A stretch of DNA of 37,191 bases from Mesorhizobium plurifarium (GTDB lineage: Bacteria > Pseudomonadota > Alphaproteobacteria > Rhizobiales > Rhizobiaceae): positions 84,059-121,249 of the forward strand of contig CCNB01000013.1 of assembly GCA_000824785.1 (NCBI GenBank). Direction: 5' to 3'. Below, in pieces: positions 28,388-37,129 of the stretch. The notes under the pieces are model-generated. The model did no database searches. It was not told where the DNA came from and worked only from the letters and a program-made list of their open reading frames with translations. How positions within the stretch are numbered: the first letter of the stretch is position 1; the number at the start of each line of letters is the position of its first letter. Made by a program: the position numbers and the translations under genes.

Positions 28388-28527
28388 GACCGTTTGGAAA
28401 TTCTACTCTGGCGGCCATCTGATGGCGTTTTCTGCGCTTCCGGTGCTCACGGACCAAAAGTCCGCTGCGCTCCGGTTCTCGAAACCACCACCATATGACT
28501 CGCCAGAGCGAATTTCGAAACGGTCTC
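28386..28527. repeat. MITE-like palindromic element
   Basis: A 142-base element is flanked by imperfect terminal inverted repeats: gagaccgtttggaaattc at the left, and the reverse complement of gaatttcgaaacggtctc at the right. The pairing continues through ctctggcg/cgccagag. The middle has further small palindromes (gccatctgatggc, cggaccaaaagtccg). It has no coding potential and no transposase, so it is either a non-autonomous mobile element or a large intergenic repeat. Its left end overlaps the GtrA-like stop codon. Confidence 0.75.
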
Positions 28528-28609
28528 TGAGCGTCTGCACCAAGCGAGCACGATTGGCAGACGCCGCCAATTTCCTTATATCGGCGGCTGAGTTCGCCGG
28601 AGACCCGAG

Positions 28610-29551
28610 ATGCCGCTGAAAATCGCTGTCCAGATGGACCATGTCTCCACCGTGTCGATCGCCGGCGACACGAGCTTCGCGCTGTCGCTGGAGGCCCAGC
28701 GGCGCGGCCACAAGCTCTTCCACTACACGCCCGACCGGCTGTCGATGCGGGACGGAAAGGTGTTCGCGCGCATCGAGGAGATGCAGGTGCGCGACGAGAA
28801 GGGCAACCACTATTCGCTCGGCGAGAAAGTGCGCACCGACCTTTCCGAGATGGACGTGGTGCTGCTGCGGCAGGACCCGCCCTTCGACATGAACTACATC
28901 ACCACCACGCACATATTGGAGCGCATCCATCCCAAGACGCTGGTGGTCAACGATCCGGCCTGGGTGCGCAACAGTCCGGAAAAGATCTTCGTCACCGAGT
29001 TCCCGGACCTGATGCCTGAGACGCTGATCACCAAGGACCCTCAGGAGGTGGCCGCCTTCCGCAAGGAATTCGGCGACATCATCGTCAAGCCGCTCTACGG
29101 CAATGGCGGCGCCGGCATCTTCCATCTGCACGAGGCCGACCGCAACCTCGCCTCGCTGCTCGAGATGTTCGGCCAGCTGTTCCGCGAGCCCTATATCGTG
29201 CAGCGCTACCTCAAGGACGTGCGCAAGGGCGACAAGCGCATCATCCTGATCGACGGCGACCCGGTTGGCGCCATCAACCGCGTGCCGGCCGAGCACGATT
29301 CCCGCTCCAACATGCATGTCGGCGGCCGCGCCGAGAAGACCGAGCTGACGGAGCGCGAGCGCGAGATCTGCGCCCGCATCGGACCGGCGCTGAAGGAACG
29401 CGGTTTCATCCTCGTCGGCATCGACGTGATCGGCGACTACATGACCGAGATCAACGTCACCTCGCCGACCGGCGTGCGCGAAGTGCAGCGCTTCGGCGGC
29501 GCGGATATCGCGGCCCTGTTCTGGGATTGCGTGGAAGGGAAGCGGGGGTAA
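28610..29551 (+). CDS. gshB: Glutathione synthase
   Basis: This 313-residue ATP-grasp ligase joins glycine to gamma-glutamylcysteine, the second step of glutathione synthesis. It begins LKIAVQMDHVSTVSIAGDTS as bacterial GshB does. It carries LLRQDPPFDMNYITTTHILE near residue 85, IIVKPLYGNGGAGIF near 157, and the metal and product site GIDVIGDYMTEINVTSPTG near 270. The length fits the family (about 315). GGAG is placed well before the ATG. It is followed in line by the YifB gene. Confidence 0.97.
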   Translation: MPLKIAVQMDHVSTVSIAGDTSFALSLEAQRRGHKLFHYTPDRLSMRDGKVFARIEEMQVRDEKGNHYSLGEKVRTDLSEMDVVLLRQDPPFDMNYITTTHILERIHPKTLVVNDPAWVRNSPEKIFVTEFPDLMPETLITKDPQEVAAFRKEFGDIIVKPLYGNGGAGIFHLHEADRNLASLLEMFGQLFREPYIVQRYLKDVRKGDKRIILIDGDPVGAINRVPAEHDSRSNMHVGGRAEKTELTEREREICARIGPALKERGFILVGIDVIGDYMTEINVTSPTGVREVQRFGGADIAALFWDCVEGKRG

Positions 29552-29697
29552 TTCTCGCCACGACGCCCGTTGCATGAGCGGGAACGATGTTCCTGTAATG
29601 TTCTTGCCTCGGCCGCAAATCTGTGGTTGTCTGGCGTGAGGTCTTGCGCGGGCTGATGGCAGCGTCGCGCGGAACTGCATCCGGGGGCGCGGGAAAC

Positions 29698-31227
29698 ATG
29701 GTGGCGCGGGTTCGCACGGTGGCTTTCCAGGGCATCGAGGCCTTGCCAGTCGATGTCCAGGTGATGGTCGGGCCGGGCAAGGTCGGCATGCAGATCGTCG
29801 GTCTGCCGGACAAGGCGGTGGCCGAAAGCCGCGAGCGCGTGCAGGCAGCACTCCATGCATCCGGCCTGTCGATGCCGTCGAAGAAGGTGACGGTGAACCT
29901 CGCGCCGGCCGATCTCCCCAAGGAGGGCAGCCATTACGACCTGCCGATCGCGCTCGGCCTGATGGCGGCGCTTGGCGCCATTCCGGGCGATATGCTGGCC
30001 GGTTACGTGGTGCTTGGCGAATTGTCGCTCGACGGCACAATCGCGGGCGTGGCCGGCGCGCTGCCGGCGGCCATCGGCGCCAATGCGGAGAACAAGGGCC
30101 TGATCTGCCCCTTCGCCTGCGGGCCGGAGGCGGCCTGGGCCGGCAAGGATTTCGACATCCTTGCGCCGCGCAGCCTGATCGCCATCGCCAACCATTTTCG
30201 CGGCACGCAGGTGCTGTCGCGGCCCGAGGCCGGCATCCAGCTGGCGGCGCGCGACCTGCCCGACCTCGCCGATATCAAGGGCCAGGAGAGCGCCAAGCGG
30301 GCGCTCGAGGTGGCGGCCGCCGGCGGGCACAATCTCCTGATGGTCGGGCCGCCCGGCGCCGGCAAGTCGATGCTGGCGCAGCGGCTGCCCTCGATCCTGC
30401 CGCCGCTGGCGCCCAAGGAGCTGCTCGAAGTCTCGATGATCGCGTCCGTCGCCGGCGAGCTCGGCGAAGGCAAGCTCACCGACCGGCGGCCGTTCCGCGC
30501 CCCGCATCACTCCGCTTCGATGGCGGCGATGGTCGGCGGCGGCCTGCGCGCGCGTCCAGGCGAAGCCTCGCTCGCCCATCACGGCGTGCTGTTCCTCGAC
30601 GAATTGCCGGAATTCTCACCGCAGACGCTGGATGCGCTGCGCCAGCCGCTGGAGACGGGCGACTGCATGATCGCGCGCGCCAACCACCGCGTCACCTATC
30701 CGGCGCGCATCCAACTGGTGGCCGCGATGAATCCGTGCCGCTGCGGCATGTCGGGCGAGCCCGGCTATCGCTGCCTGCGCGGCGACCGTTGCCGCACCGA
30801 GTACCAGGCGCGCATTTCCGGTCCGATGCTCGACCGCATCGACCTTCGGATCGAGGTGCCGGCGGTCTCGGCAAGCGACCTGATCCGGCCGGACAAGGCC
30901 GAGACGAGCGCCGCGGTGGCGCAGCGCGTGGCGCGTGCGCGCACCATGCAGCGCGAACGGCTGGAACGGCTGGGGGCTGCCGCCACCACCAACGCGCATT
31001 GCCCGCCTTCGATCATCGAGGAGGTCGCCAAGCCCGATGCCGCCGGCCTGACGCTGCTCAAGGACGCCAGCGAAAAGCTCGGCTTCTCGGCGCGGGCCTA
31101 TCACCGCGTCTTGAAGGTGGCGCGCACGCTGGCCGACCTCGACGCCAGCGAAACCGTCGGCCGCATCCATCTCGCCGAGGCGATTTCCTATCGCATGAGC
31201 GCGGAGCGGATGGCGCAGGCGGCTTGA
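29698..31227 (+). CDS. YifB/ComM family Mg-chelatase-like AAA ATPase
   Basis: This is a 509-residue protein of the ComM/YifB family. An N-terminal Lon-protease-like domain (about 1-170, with LPDKAVAESRERVQAAL) is followed by a Mg-chelatase-type AAA domain: Walker A GPPGAGKS near 217, Walker B GVLFLDELPEF, and the cysteine cluster CRCGMSGEPGYRCLRGDRC near 345. ComM in naturally competent bacteria is a helicase for branch migration during recombination of incoming DNA. The role in rhizobia is not established. The ATG at 29698 (MVARVRTVAFQG) matches the family start. Upstream in-frame starts are rejected. Confidence 0.93.
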   Translation: MVARVRTVAFQGIEALPVDVQVMVGPGKVGMQIVGLPDKAVAESRERVQAALHASGLSMPSKKVTVNLAPADLPKEGSHYDLPIALGLMAALGAIPGDMLAGYVVLGELSLDGTIAGVAGALPAAIGANAENKGLICPFACGPEAAWAGKDFDILAPRSLIAIANHFRGTQVLSRPEAGIQLAARDLPDLADIKGQESAKRALEVAAAGGHNLLMVGPPGAGKSMLAQRLPSILPPLAPKELLEVSMIASVAGELGEGKLTDRRPFRAPHHSASMAAMVGGGLRARPGEASLAHHGVLFLDELPEFSPQTLDALRQPLETGDCMIARANHRVTYPARIQLVAAMNPCRCGMSGEPGYRCLRGDRCRTEYQARISGPMLDRIDLRIEVPAVSASDLIRPDKAETSAAVAQRVARARTMQRERLERLGAAATTNAHCPPSIIEEVAKPDAAGLTLLKDASEKLGFSARAYHRVLKVARTLADLDASETVGRIHLAEAISYRMSAERMAQAA

Positions 31228-31264
31228 TCGCGCAACCACCCAGGCGCTGTCAGAGTGACGAGCC

Positions 31265-32497
31265 TCACGCTCCCGTCAGCGCACCATGGACGAGCGCGCG
31301 CAGCTCCTTGCGCACCGGAATAGCGCTCGAAGGCAGCAGTTGCGTGAAGAGAATGACCACCATGTCGTCGACCGGACTCACCCAGAAGAAGGTGCCTGCC
31401 GCCCCGCCCCAGCCATAATCGCCCGCTTGCGCCGAAATTTGCGCCTTGGCCGGATCGAGGACGACGGAGCCCAACAGACCGAACCCGACGCCGTCAAACT
31501 GAGTCTCGGCCCAAACCTCGGTTGCCAACGAAGCAAGATCGCCCGGCAGATGATTGCATGCCGCCAATCTCAGAGTGCGGGAACTGAGGATGCGCTCGCC
31601 GTTCAGCTCACCTCCAGCACGCAGCATTTCGGCAAACCGCCAGTAATCGTCGATGGTTCCGACGAGCCCACCGCCGCCGCAAAACGTATCAACCTTGCCT
31701 TGCCGCCATGCCGAAACCTCCGGCGCTTCGTTCAAGGCCATGCCGGCCGCGGTCACCTCATACATCGGGGGAAAGCGGCCGATCCCGGTGTCCGGTACGG
31801 AGAAGCCGGTGTCGGCCATGCCGAGGGGCTCAAAAATGCGCTTCGCAAAGTACTTGTCGAGCGTCAGTCCGGAAACGACTTCCACGATGCGGCCGATGAC
31901 ATCGGACCCCGCGCTGTATTGCCACCGCGTGCCGGGCTCCCATTCCAATGGTAGCTCCGCGATCCTGCGCACCATCTTGTCGAGCCCGCCATAATCCTTG
32001 GCGAGGCCGAGCGCTTCCTTCGCATAGGCCTCGCCAAGCAGGCGCGGGCCTGTGAAGAGGCTCAGACCCGATGTGTGGGTCAGCAGATGATGGATCGTCG
32101 GCCTCGTTTTGACGGGCACCGTCTGGTCGAGCGACGTTGCGCCCGGTATCAAAAGCTGCATGTCCTTGAATTCCGGCAGGTAGACTTCGACCGGATCGTC
32201 GAGATGCACGCGCGCCTCCTCGTACAGCATCAACAGCGCGACGGCGGTGACCGGTTTGGTCATCGAGTAGATGCGGGCGATGAGGTCACGTTGCCAAGGC
32301 CGCCTGGCTTCGACGTCGGCGTATCCGGCACAGTCGAAAAAGGCGAGCTTTCCGTGGCGGGCGATGAGCACGGCGCCGCCAGGCCAGCGCCCGGTGTCGG
32401 CATAGCGCTGCATCCACCGCTTCAGTCGCTTCAGCCGCGTCGTGTCGAAGCCGAGATCCGCGGGGTCGCGAACTGGTTCGCCGCCAAATTGACTCAT
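31265..32497 (-). CDS. Serine hydrolase, beta-lactamase/esterase family
   Basis: This is a 410-residue penicillin-binding-protein-like hydrolase of the class C beta-lactamase/EstB group. It has the nucleophile motif S-M-T-K (IYSMTKPV, about residue 76), HTSGL near 140, the Tyr motif as WQYSAGSDVIG near 193, and the C-terminal WGGAAGTFF in place of KTG. These variations are usual in carboxylesterases of this group, so an esterase or amidase is as likely as a beta-lactamase. There is no clear signal peptide. The ATG at 32497 is chosen because a longer frame to 32590 would run into the upstream gene. Confidence 0.88.
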   Translation of the reverse strand: MSQFGGEPVRDPADLGFDTTRLKRLKRWMQRYADTGRWPGGAVLIARHGKLAFFDCAGYADVEARRPWQRDLIARIYSMTKPVTAVALLMLYEEARVHLDDPVEVYLPEFKDMQLLIPGATSLDQTVPVKTRPTIHHLLTHTSGLSLFTGPRLLGEAYAKEALGLAKDYGGLDKMVRRIAELPLEWEPGTRWQYSAGSDVIGRIVEVVSGLTLDKYFAKRIFEPLGMADTGFSVPDTGIGRFPPMYEVTAAGMALNEAPEVSAWRQGKVDTFCGGGGLVGTIDDYWRFAEMLRAGGELNGERILSSRTLRLAACNHLPGDLASLATEVWAETQFDGVGFGLLGSVVLDPAKAQISAQAGDYGWGGAAGTFFWVSPVDDMVVILFTQLLPSSAIPVRKELRALVHGALTGA

Positions 32498-32541
32498 CGC
32501 ACCAATGTCCCCTCGCAATGGAAGGCCTTTTGTGAAGCGCC

Positions 32542-32916
32542 TCAGTTTGAAAGCGATGCGGTGGTTCGCGGCGCGAAGAAACATGTCCATCGCATCCGCA
32601 ATTTGCCGACGCGGTACGTCGGATAGAGATTTTCACAGATATGGTACTTGTCGTCGGGAGCCGATTGGACGCGGTCTCGTGGGACAAACCATTCGCCCGT
32701 CGGCGGGTCATTGCGGGCATAGGGCTGCGGTTGCCTGACGTAATAGCCCTCCGGCGTCGATCTGACATCGCTTGACGTGACAGGATGACAATCGTGACCG
32801 CCGCAGCATTCGAGATGGAGAACCGGGTCGGTTTTGCCCGAATACCAGCTGTGGGCGTTGGCGTGGCTGGCCGAAACAAGACATACCCAGGCTAGATGCC
32901 CCAGAAACTGGCCCAT
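32542..32916 (-). CDS. Cys-rich exported protein of unknown function
   Basis: This is a 124-residue protein with a Sec signal (MGQFLGHLAWVCLVSASHANA, cleavage after residue 21). The mature part begins HSWYSGK and has five cysteines: HLECCGGHDCHPV, HICEN and TCFFAP. It also carries EWFVPRDRV. The HSWY/CC...DC/WF-P/C-FF-P pattern is one I recognise from small hypothetical exported proteins in many rhizobia. No function is known to me. Disulfides or metal binding are plausible. GAGAGGG precedes the ATG. Confidence 0.8.
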   Translation of the reverse strand: MGQFLGHLAWVCLVSASHANAHSWYSGKTDPVLHLECCGGHDCHPVTSSDVRSTPEGYYVRQPQPYARNDPPTGEWFVPRDRVQSAPDDKYHICENLYPTYRVGKLRMRWTCFFAPRTTASLSN

Positions 32917-32937
32917 GGATTTGCGCCCTCTCGCCTT

Positions 32938-32970
32938 TGCTTATATCATATTAGCATAATCTAATCTATT
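32938..32970. other. AT-rich stretch upstream of the Cys-rich protein
   Basis: tgcttatatcatattagcataatctaatc is a distinctly AT-rich island in GC-rich DNA, between the Cys-rich protein and the TetR gene. It probably holds the promoter of the minus-strand Cys-rich gene. The remaining bases to 33120 show nothing recognisable. Confidence 0.4.
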
Positions 32971-33120
32971 GGCTGAGGTCGCATAACTTGGCGCATAGGT
33001 CTGACTGAAACCGAGTCCGATCAGGCCGCGCGCGTCGCCTGTGCAATCAACGGCGGTCGCGGCGTAATCCATCTTAGGTCGCGGTCGAACCGTCCCGCAC
33101 CGATCCTTCCATTATTCACG

Positions 33121-33729
33121 TCAGTCGGTTGCGGGGATCAGCTTCTGCAATGTCGGCGCCAGGATCATGCCGAAGGTCAGGACATCGCCATAGGCCCGCG
33201 CGGAAATCATCGCCCCGTGCACGGTCGCCATGAAGGCTTCCGCCTCGGCGCGCGGCGCGGCGGCGATCGTCAATGTCCCCTGCGCGGCGCCGCGCTCGAA
33301 GACGCGGGTCAGCCACCCCGAGAGAAACTGAAAATAGGCCCGGACCTCCACGGCTACCTCGGGCGGAAGGGCCGGAAGCTCGCTGGCGAGCAAGGCGCAG
33401 ACGCAGATCGGCCTGCTCGCGTCCTCGATGCACTGCGCCCAGAAGCCGGTGTAGGTTCGCAGCAACTCGGGCGGCCCGGGCACATTGCGTTCCAGTTCCG
33501 TCATGCCCGTGACGGCGTCCTCGAGGTAGCGCCTGACCAGGGTCTGCACGAGGTCGACCTTGCTCGGGAAATGATGATGGATGCTGGCCTTGCGGATACC
33601 GACCACCTCGGCGATATCGGCGTAGCTGAAGCCGTTATAGCCGCCGGCGACGATGAAGCGTCGCGCGGCGGCCAGTATGTCATCGGCGGTATTCGAAGGG
33701 GCAGTGTTCGAGGGCTTATCCATGGACAT
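33121..33729 (-). CDS. TetR/AcrR family transcriptional regulator
   Basis: This is a 202-residue repressor. The N-terminal helix-turn-helix is clear (ADDILAAARRFIVAGGYNGFS, then DIAEVVGIRKASIHHHFPSK, residues about 15-58). The C-terminal part matches the TetR_C ligand domain of YcdC/AcuR-like regulators (ICVCALLASELPALPPEV). GGAGG lies seven bases before the ATG at 33729. It follows the DUF308 membrane protein gene by about 24 bases on the same strand. The pair is probably controlled from the palindrome at 34369-34386. Confidence 0.93.
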   Translation of the reverse strand: MSMDKPSNTAPSNTADDILAAARRFIVAGGYNGFSYADIAEVVGIRKASIHHHFPSKVDLVQTLVRRYLEDAVTGMTELERNVPGPPELLRTYTGFWAQCIEDASRPICVCALLASELPALPPEVAVEVRAYFQFLSGWLTRVFERGAAQGTLTIAAAPRAEAEAFMATVHGAMISARAYGDVLTFGMILAPTLQKLIPATD

Positions 33730-33753
33730 GCCTAACCTCCAGCGGCGGAAATC

Positions 33754-34344
33754 TCAACGCGCGGCTTGCGGCGACTTGGCGAGGATATCGCTGACCGAAA
33801 GCCACACGGCGGACACCAGGAAGTAGAAGGCGCCGAAAGCGGCATAGGGCGCCACGTTGGCGATGCCGATGGCTTCCGTGCCGCCGGCCATCTTGACGAA
33901 GAACAGGCCGGCCAGCGCCGACTGGGCGCCGCTCAGGATCATCGCCCACTGCGCGCCGTTGGTCTTCCAGCGCCGCAGCGCGGTCAGCAGCTGAAACGCT
34001 CCGGAGATCGCGGCCCAGACGCCATAGACGGCGAGCACCGCGTTCATGCTGTGGCCAAGCGCGACGGCGACCGCAACCGCGGTGAGGATGCTGACGACGA
34101 AATTGAGCAGCTGCGACTTGTTGCGGCCGAGACCGCCGCTGCGCTTCGCGTCGACATAGTTGGCGAGCGCGTCCCAGGCGGGGTAAGCCACCAGCATGAC
34201 CGCGGCGAGCGTCGGAACCGTCCCGGCGACGGCGAAGGCCGCCAGGACCCAGGCCGCCGATACGGCAAAGCGCAGATAATAGTAGCTCTTGAGCCAAGCG
34301 TTCGAAGACGGGGCGCGGCTGTGATCGTTCATTTGTCCAGACAT
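33754..34344 (-). CDS. DUF308-type membrane protein
   Basis: This is a 196-residue protein with about six hydrophobic spans (SYYYLRFAVSAAWVLAAF, TVPTLAAVMLVAYPAW, QLLNFVVSILTAVAVAVAL, AVLAVYGVWAAISGAFQL, WAMILSGAQSALAGLFFV and a last one). It resembles DUF308 (HdeD-like) inner membrane proteins. Function is unknown. It is first in a two-gene unit with the TetR regulator and lies just downstream of a TetR-like operator, so it is likely induced by the regulator's ligand. The start is ATG 34344, with an ATG at 34332 as the alternative. Confidence 0.85.
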   Translation of the reverse strand: MSGQMNDHSRAPSSNAWLKSYYYLRFAVSAAWVLAAFAVAGTVPTLAAVMLVAYPAWDALANYVDAKRSGGLGRNKSQLLNFVVSILTAVAVAVALGHSMNAVLAVYGVWAAISGAFQLLTALRRWKTNGAQWAMILSGAQSALAGLFFVKMAGGTEAIGIANVAPYAAFGAFYFLVSAVWLSVSDILAKSPQAAR

Positions 34345-34368
34345 GGTCGGATCTCTCGTTTAGTCTGC

Positions 34369-34401
34369 CTACCAACTAGTAGGTAGATTCCTAACTGTCA
34401 A
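34369..34401 (-). promoter_or_regulatory. TetR-type operator with overlapping promoter
   Basis: CTACCAACTAGTAGGTAG at 34369-34386 is a near-perfect 18-base palindrome (8 of 9 positions pair). On the minus strand a perfect -35 box TTGACA lies at 34396-34401. A 17-base spacer puts the -10 (TAGTTG) inside the palindrome. This fits autorepression of the DUF308-tetR unit. Confidence 0.7.
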
Positions 34402-34552
34402 GGCATCCAGGGCCGGCCGGCGATCACCTTGACATCTCATCTAGGTGATCGGCGCACTTGCCGGCTGGCGACGGCCGTTTTCCCCGCCTGGCGCGCGGCC
34501 GCGAACCGCCATAGGCTTGTGTCGACGTGAATTAATAGAGGAGGCGAAGGGT

Positions 34553-34828
34553 ATGTTCAGGAAAGGGATGGTCGTGGCCGCCGCGGCGTTGATGCTGGGC
34601 AGTGTTTTGCACGCTTCAGCCGCAGGTCAAGGAGGGCATGGCGTACGGAACCATGTTGTAAAACATGGCTCCGGAACCCATAAGGTCAAACAAGGCATAC
34701 GAAAGCCTGCCGCAAAAGCTGGCGGCAAGAGTCGGAAGTTGACTGCATCTCACCTAGCGCAGCCCAACAACAACATTGCCGTGGGCGGGCCTTATGTCGG
34801 TTTGAAATACATCGGAAACGTTCCGTGA
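34553..34828 (+). CDS. Small basic exported protein, unknown
   Basis: This is a 91-residue protein with a Sec signal (MFRKGMVVAAAALMLGSVLHASAAG) and a Lys/His/Gly-rich mature part (KHGSGTHKVKQGIRKP and similar), predicted to be disordered. The tail is NIAVGGPYVGLKYIGNVP. GAGGAGG lies about nine bases before the ATG at 34553, a strong ribosome site that supports a real gene. I do not recognise a family. The calculated charge is clearly positive, so cell-wall, LPS or nucleic-acid contact is possible, but that is speculation. Confidence 0.65.
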   Translation: MFRKGMVVAAAALMLGSVLHASAAGQGGHGVRNHVVKHGSGTHKVKQGIRKPAAKAGGKSRKLTASHLAQPNNNIAVGGPYVGLKYIGNVP

Positions 34829-34864
34829 CGAGCCGCTGCCGTTCAGGCGATCGGCCGCCGGCGC

Positions 34865-37039
34865 CTACCGCACGCGCTCCCGTGCCTTCAGCTCCAGCCG
34901 CCGCGCGTGCAGCACCGGCTCCGTATAGCCGTTGGGTTGGCTGGTCCCCTTGAACACCAGGTCGCAGGCGGCCTGGAAGGCGATGGAATTGTCGAAGTCC
35001 GGCGCCATCGGGCGGTAGAGCGGGTCGCCGACATTCTGGCGGTCGACGATCGCCGCCATGCGCTGCAGCGAATCCCGGACCTGGATTTCCGAGCACACCT
35101 TGTGGCGCAGCCAGTTGGCGATGTGCTGCGAGGAGATGCGCAGCGTGGCGCGGTCTTCCATCAGGCCGACATCGTTGATATCGGGCACTTTCGAGCAGCC
35201 GACGCCCTGGTCGATCCAGCGCACGACATAGCCGAGGATCCCTTGCGCGTTGTTGTCGAGCTCGCGCTGGATCTCGTCCGGCGTCCAGTTCGGCCGCCTT
35301 GCTACCGGCACCGACAGAATGTCGTCGAGCTTGGCCTTCGGCCGGCTCTTCAGCGCCGCTTGGACTGCGTGCACGTCGACCTTGTGATAATGCGTGGCGT
35401 GCAGCGTCGCGGCCGTCGGCGAGGGCACCCAGGCGGTGTTGGCGCCGGCCTTGGGATGCGCGATCTTCTCAGCCAGCATCGCCGCCATCAGGTCCGGCAT
35501 CGCCCACATGCCCTTGCCGATCTGGGCATGGCCGGCGAGCCCGCATTCGAGCCCCGTGTCGACGTTCCACGCCTCATAGGCGGAAATCCAGGCGGCCTGC
35601 TTCATATCGCCCTTGCGGATCATCGGGCCGGCTTCCATCGAGGTGTGGATCTCGTCGCCGGTGCGGTCGAGGAAGCCGGTGTTGATGAACACGACGCGCT
35701 CGCGTGCCGCGCGGATCGCCTCCTTGAGGTTGACGGTGGTGCGCCGCTCCTCGTCCATGATGCCCATCTTGATGGTGTTCCTGGCCATGCCGAGCAGCGC
35801 TTCGACGCGGTCGAAGATCTCGACGGCGAAGGCGACCTCTTCGGGCCCGTGCATCTTCGGCTTCACCACATACATCGAGCCGGCGCGGGAGTTTGCGCGG
35901 CGGCCATTCTCGCCGACATCGTGCAGCGCGATCAGCGCGGTGACCGCGGCATCCATGATGCCCTCCGGCACCTCGTTGCCGTCGCGATCCAGGATCGCCG
36001 GATTGGTCATCAGGTGGCCGACATTGCGCACCAGCATCAACGAGCGCCCCGGCAAAAGCAGCTGGCCGCCGTTCGGCGCCGTGTAGCGGCGGTCGGGATT
36101 GAGCTTGCGGACAAAAGTCTTGCCACCCTTGGTGATCTCTTCGGCGAGATCGCCCTTCATCAGGCCGAGCCAGTTGCGGTAGACGACGACCTTGTCCTCG
36201 GCATCGACGGCTGCGACCGAATCCTCGCAGTCCTGGATGGTGGTCAAGGCCGATTCCAGGATGACGTCGGCGATGCCGGCCGGATCGGTCTTGCCGATCT
36301 GGTTGGCGCGGTCGATCACGATCTCGATATGCAGGCCGTTCTTCACCAGAAGCACGGCTTCCGGCGTGGCGGCATCGCCGCGATAGCCGGCGAACTGTTT
36401 TGGGTCGGCCAGCGTCGTGGCGCCGGCGCCCTCGCCGGCTTTCAGCGCGCCGTTCGCCACCGAGAGCCCGTTGACGCCGGCCCATTTGCCGGTGGTCAGC
36501 GGCACCGATTGGTCGAGGAAATCCTTCGCCCAGGCGATCACCCTGGCGCCGCGCGCCGGATTGAAACCCTTGCCCTTCTCGGCGCCGCCGGTCTCGGGAA
36601 TGGCGTCGGTGCCGTAGAGCGCGTCATAGAGTGAACCCCAACGGGCATTGGCGGCATTGAGCGCATAGCGCGCATTCATCACCGGTACGACCAGCTGCGG
36701 CCCCGCGACGACGGCGATCTCGGGATCGACATTGACCGTCGAGACGCTGAAGGCCGCTCCTTCCGGCACCAGATAGCCGATCTCTTTCAGGAAGCCTTTG
36801 TAAGCCTCCATGTCGATCGGCGCGCCGTTCTCACGATACCAGCCGTCGAGCTTTTCCTGCATGGCGTCGCGCTTGGCGAGCAGCGCGCGGTTCTTCGGCG
36901 CGAGGTCGTGGACGATCGCCGAGAAGCCTTCCCAGAATTTTTCCGGGTCGATGCCGGTGCCGGGCGTGGCTTCCTCGGCCACGAAGTCATGGAGCTCCCG
37001 GGCAATCCGCAACCCGGCGATCTCGATGCGGTCGGTCAT
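34865..37039 (-). CDS. glcB: Malate synthase G
   Basis: This 724-residue enzyme condenses glyoxylate with acetyl-CoA to malate. It is needed for growth on acetate, fatty acids or glycolate. Length matches the monomeric G isoform (about 720). Recognised stretches are YRNWLGLMKGDL (about 290), VVKPKMHGPEEVAFA, GIMDEERRTTVNL with the catalytic region, FLDRTGDEIHTSMEAGPM (about 450), GVGCSKVPDINDVGLMEDRATLR and ISSQHIANWL. ATG 37039 with GGAG eight bases upstream is preferred. A GTG two codons earlier is possible. No isocitrate lyase is in the window. Confidence 0.97.
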   Translation of the reverse strand: MTDRIEIAGLRIARELHDFVAEEATPGTGIDPEKFWEGFSAIVHDLAPKNRALLAKRDAMQEKLDGWYRENGAPIDMEAYKGFLKEIGYLVPEGAAFSVSTVNVDPEIAVVAGPQLVVPVMNARYALNAANARWGSLYDALYGTDAIPETGGAEKGKGFNPARGARVIAWAKDFLDQSVPLTTGKWAGVNGLSVANGALKAGEGAGATTLADPKQFAGYRGDAATPEAVLLVKNGLHIEIVIDRANQIGKTDPAGIADVILESALTTIQDCEDSVAAVDAEDKVVVYRNWLGLMKGDLAEEITKGGKTFVRKLNPDRRYTAPNGGQLLLPGRSLMLVRNVGHLMTNPAILDRDGNEVPEGIMDAAVTALIALHDVGENGRRANSRAGSMYVVKPKMHGPEEVAFAVEIFDRVEALLGMARNTIKMGIMDEERRTTVNLKEAIRAARERVVFINTGFLDRTGDEIHTSMEAGPMIRKGDMKQAAWISAYEAWNVDTGLECGLAGHAQIGKGMWAMPDLMAAMLAEKIAHPKAGANTAWVPSPTAATLHATHYHKVDVHAVQAALKSRPKAKLDDILSVPVARRPNWTPDEIQRELDNNAQGILGYVVRWIDQGVGCSKVPDINDVGLMEDRATLRISSQHIANWLRHKVCSEIQVRDSLQRMAAIVDRQNVGDPLYRPMAPDFDNSIAFQAACDLVFKGTSQPNGYTEPVLHARRLELKARERVR

Positions 37040-37129
37040 CTGCACGTCTCCAGATATAGCTTTGCCGGGGCCTTTGGCATGTTTGGGGGGCGAGGGTCAA
37101 TTCGGCTTAGGGTGTAGGGAAAAGCAGCC

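Noticed and set aside
34907..36634. 575-codon plus-strand frame opposite malate synthase G
   Set aside because: Antisense shadow; malate synthase G is complete and highly conserved.
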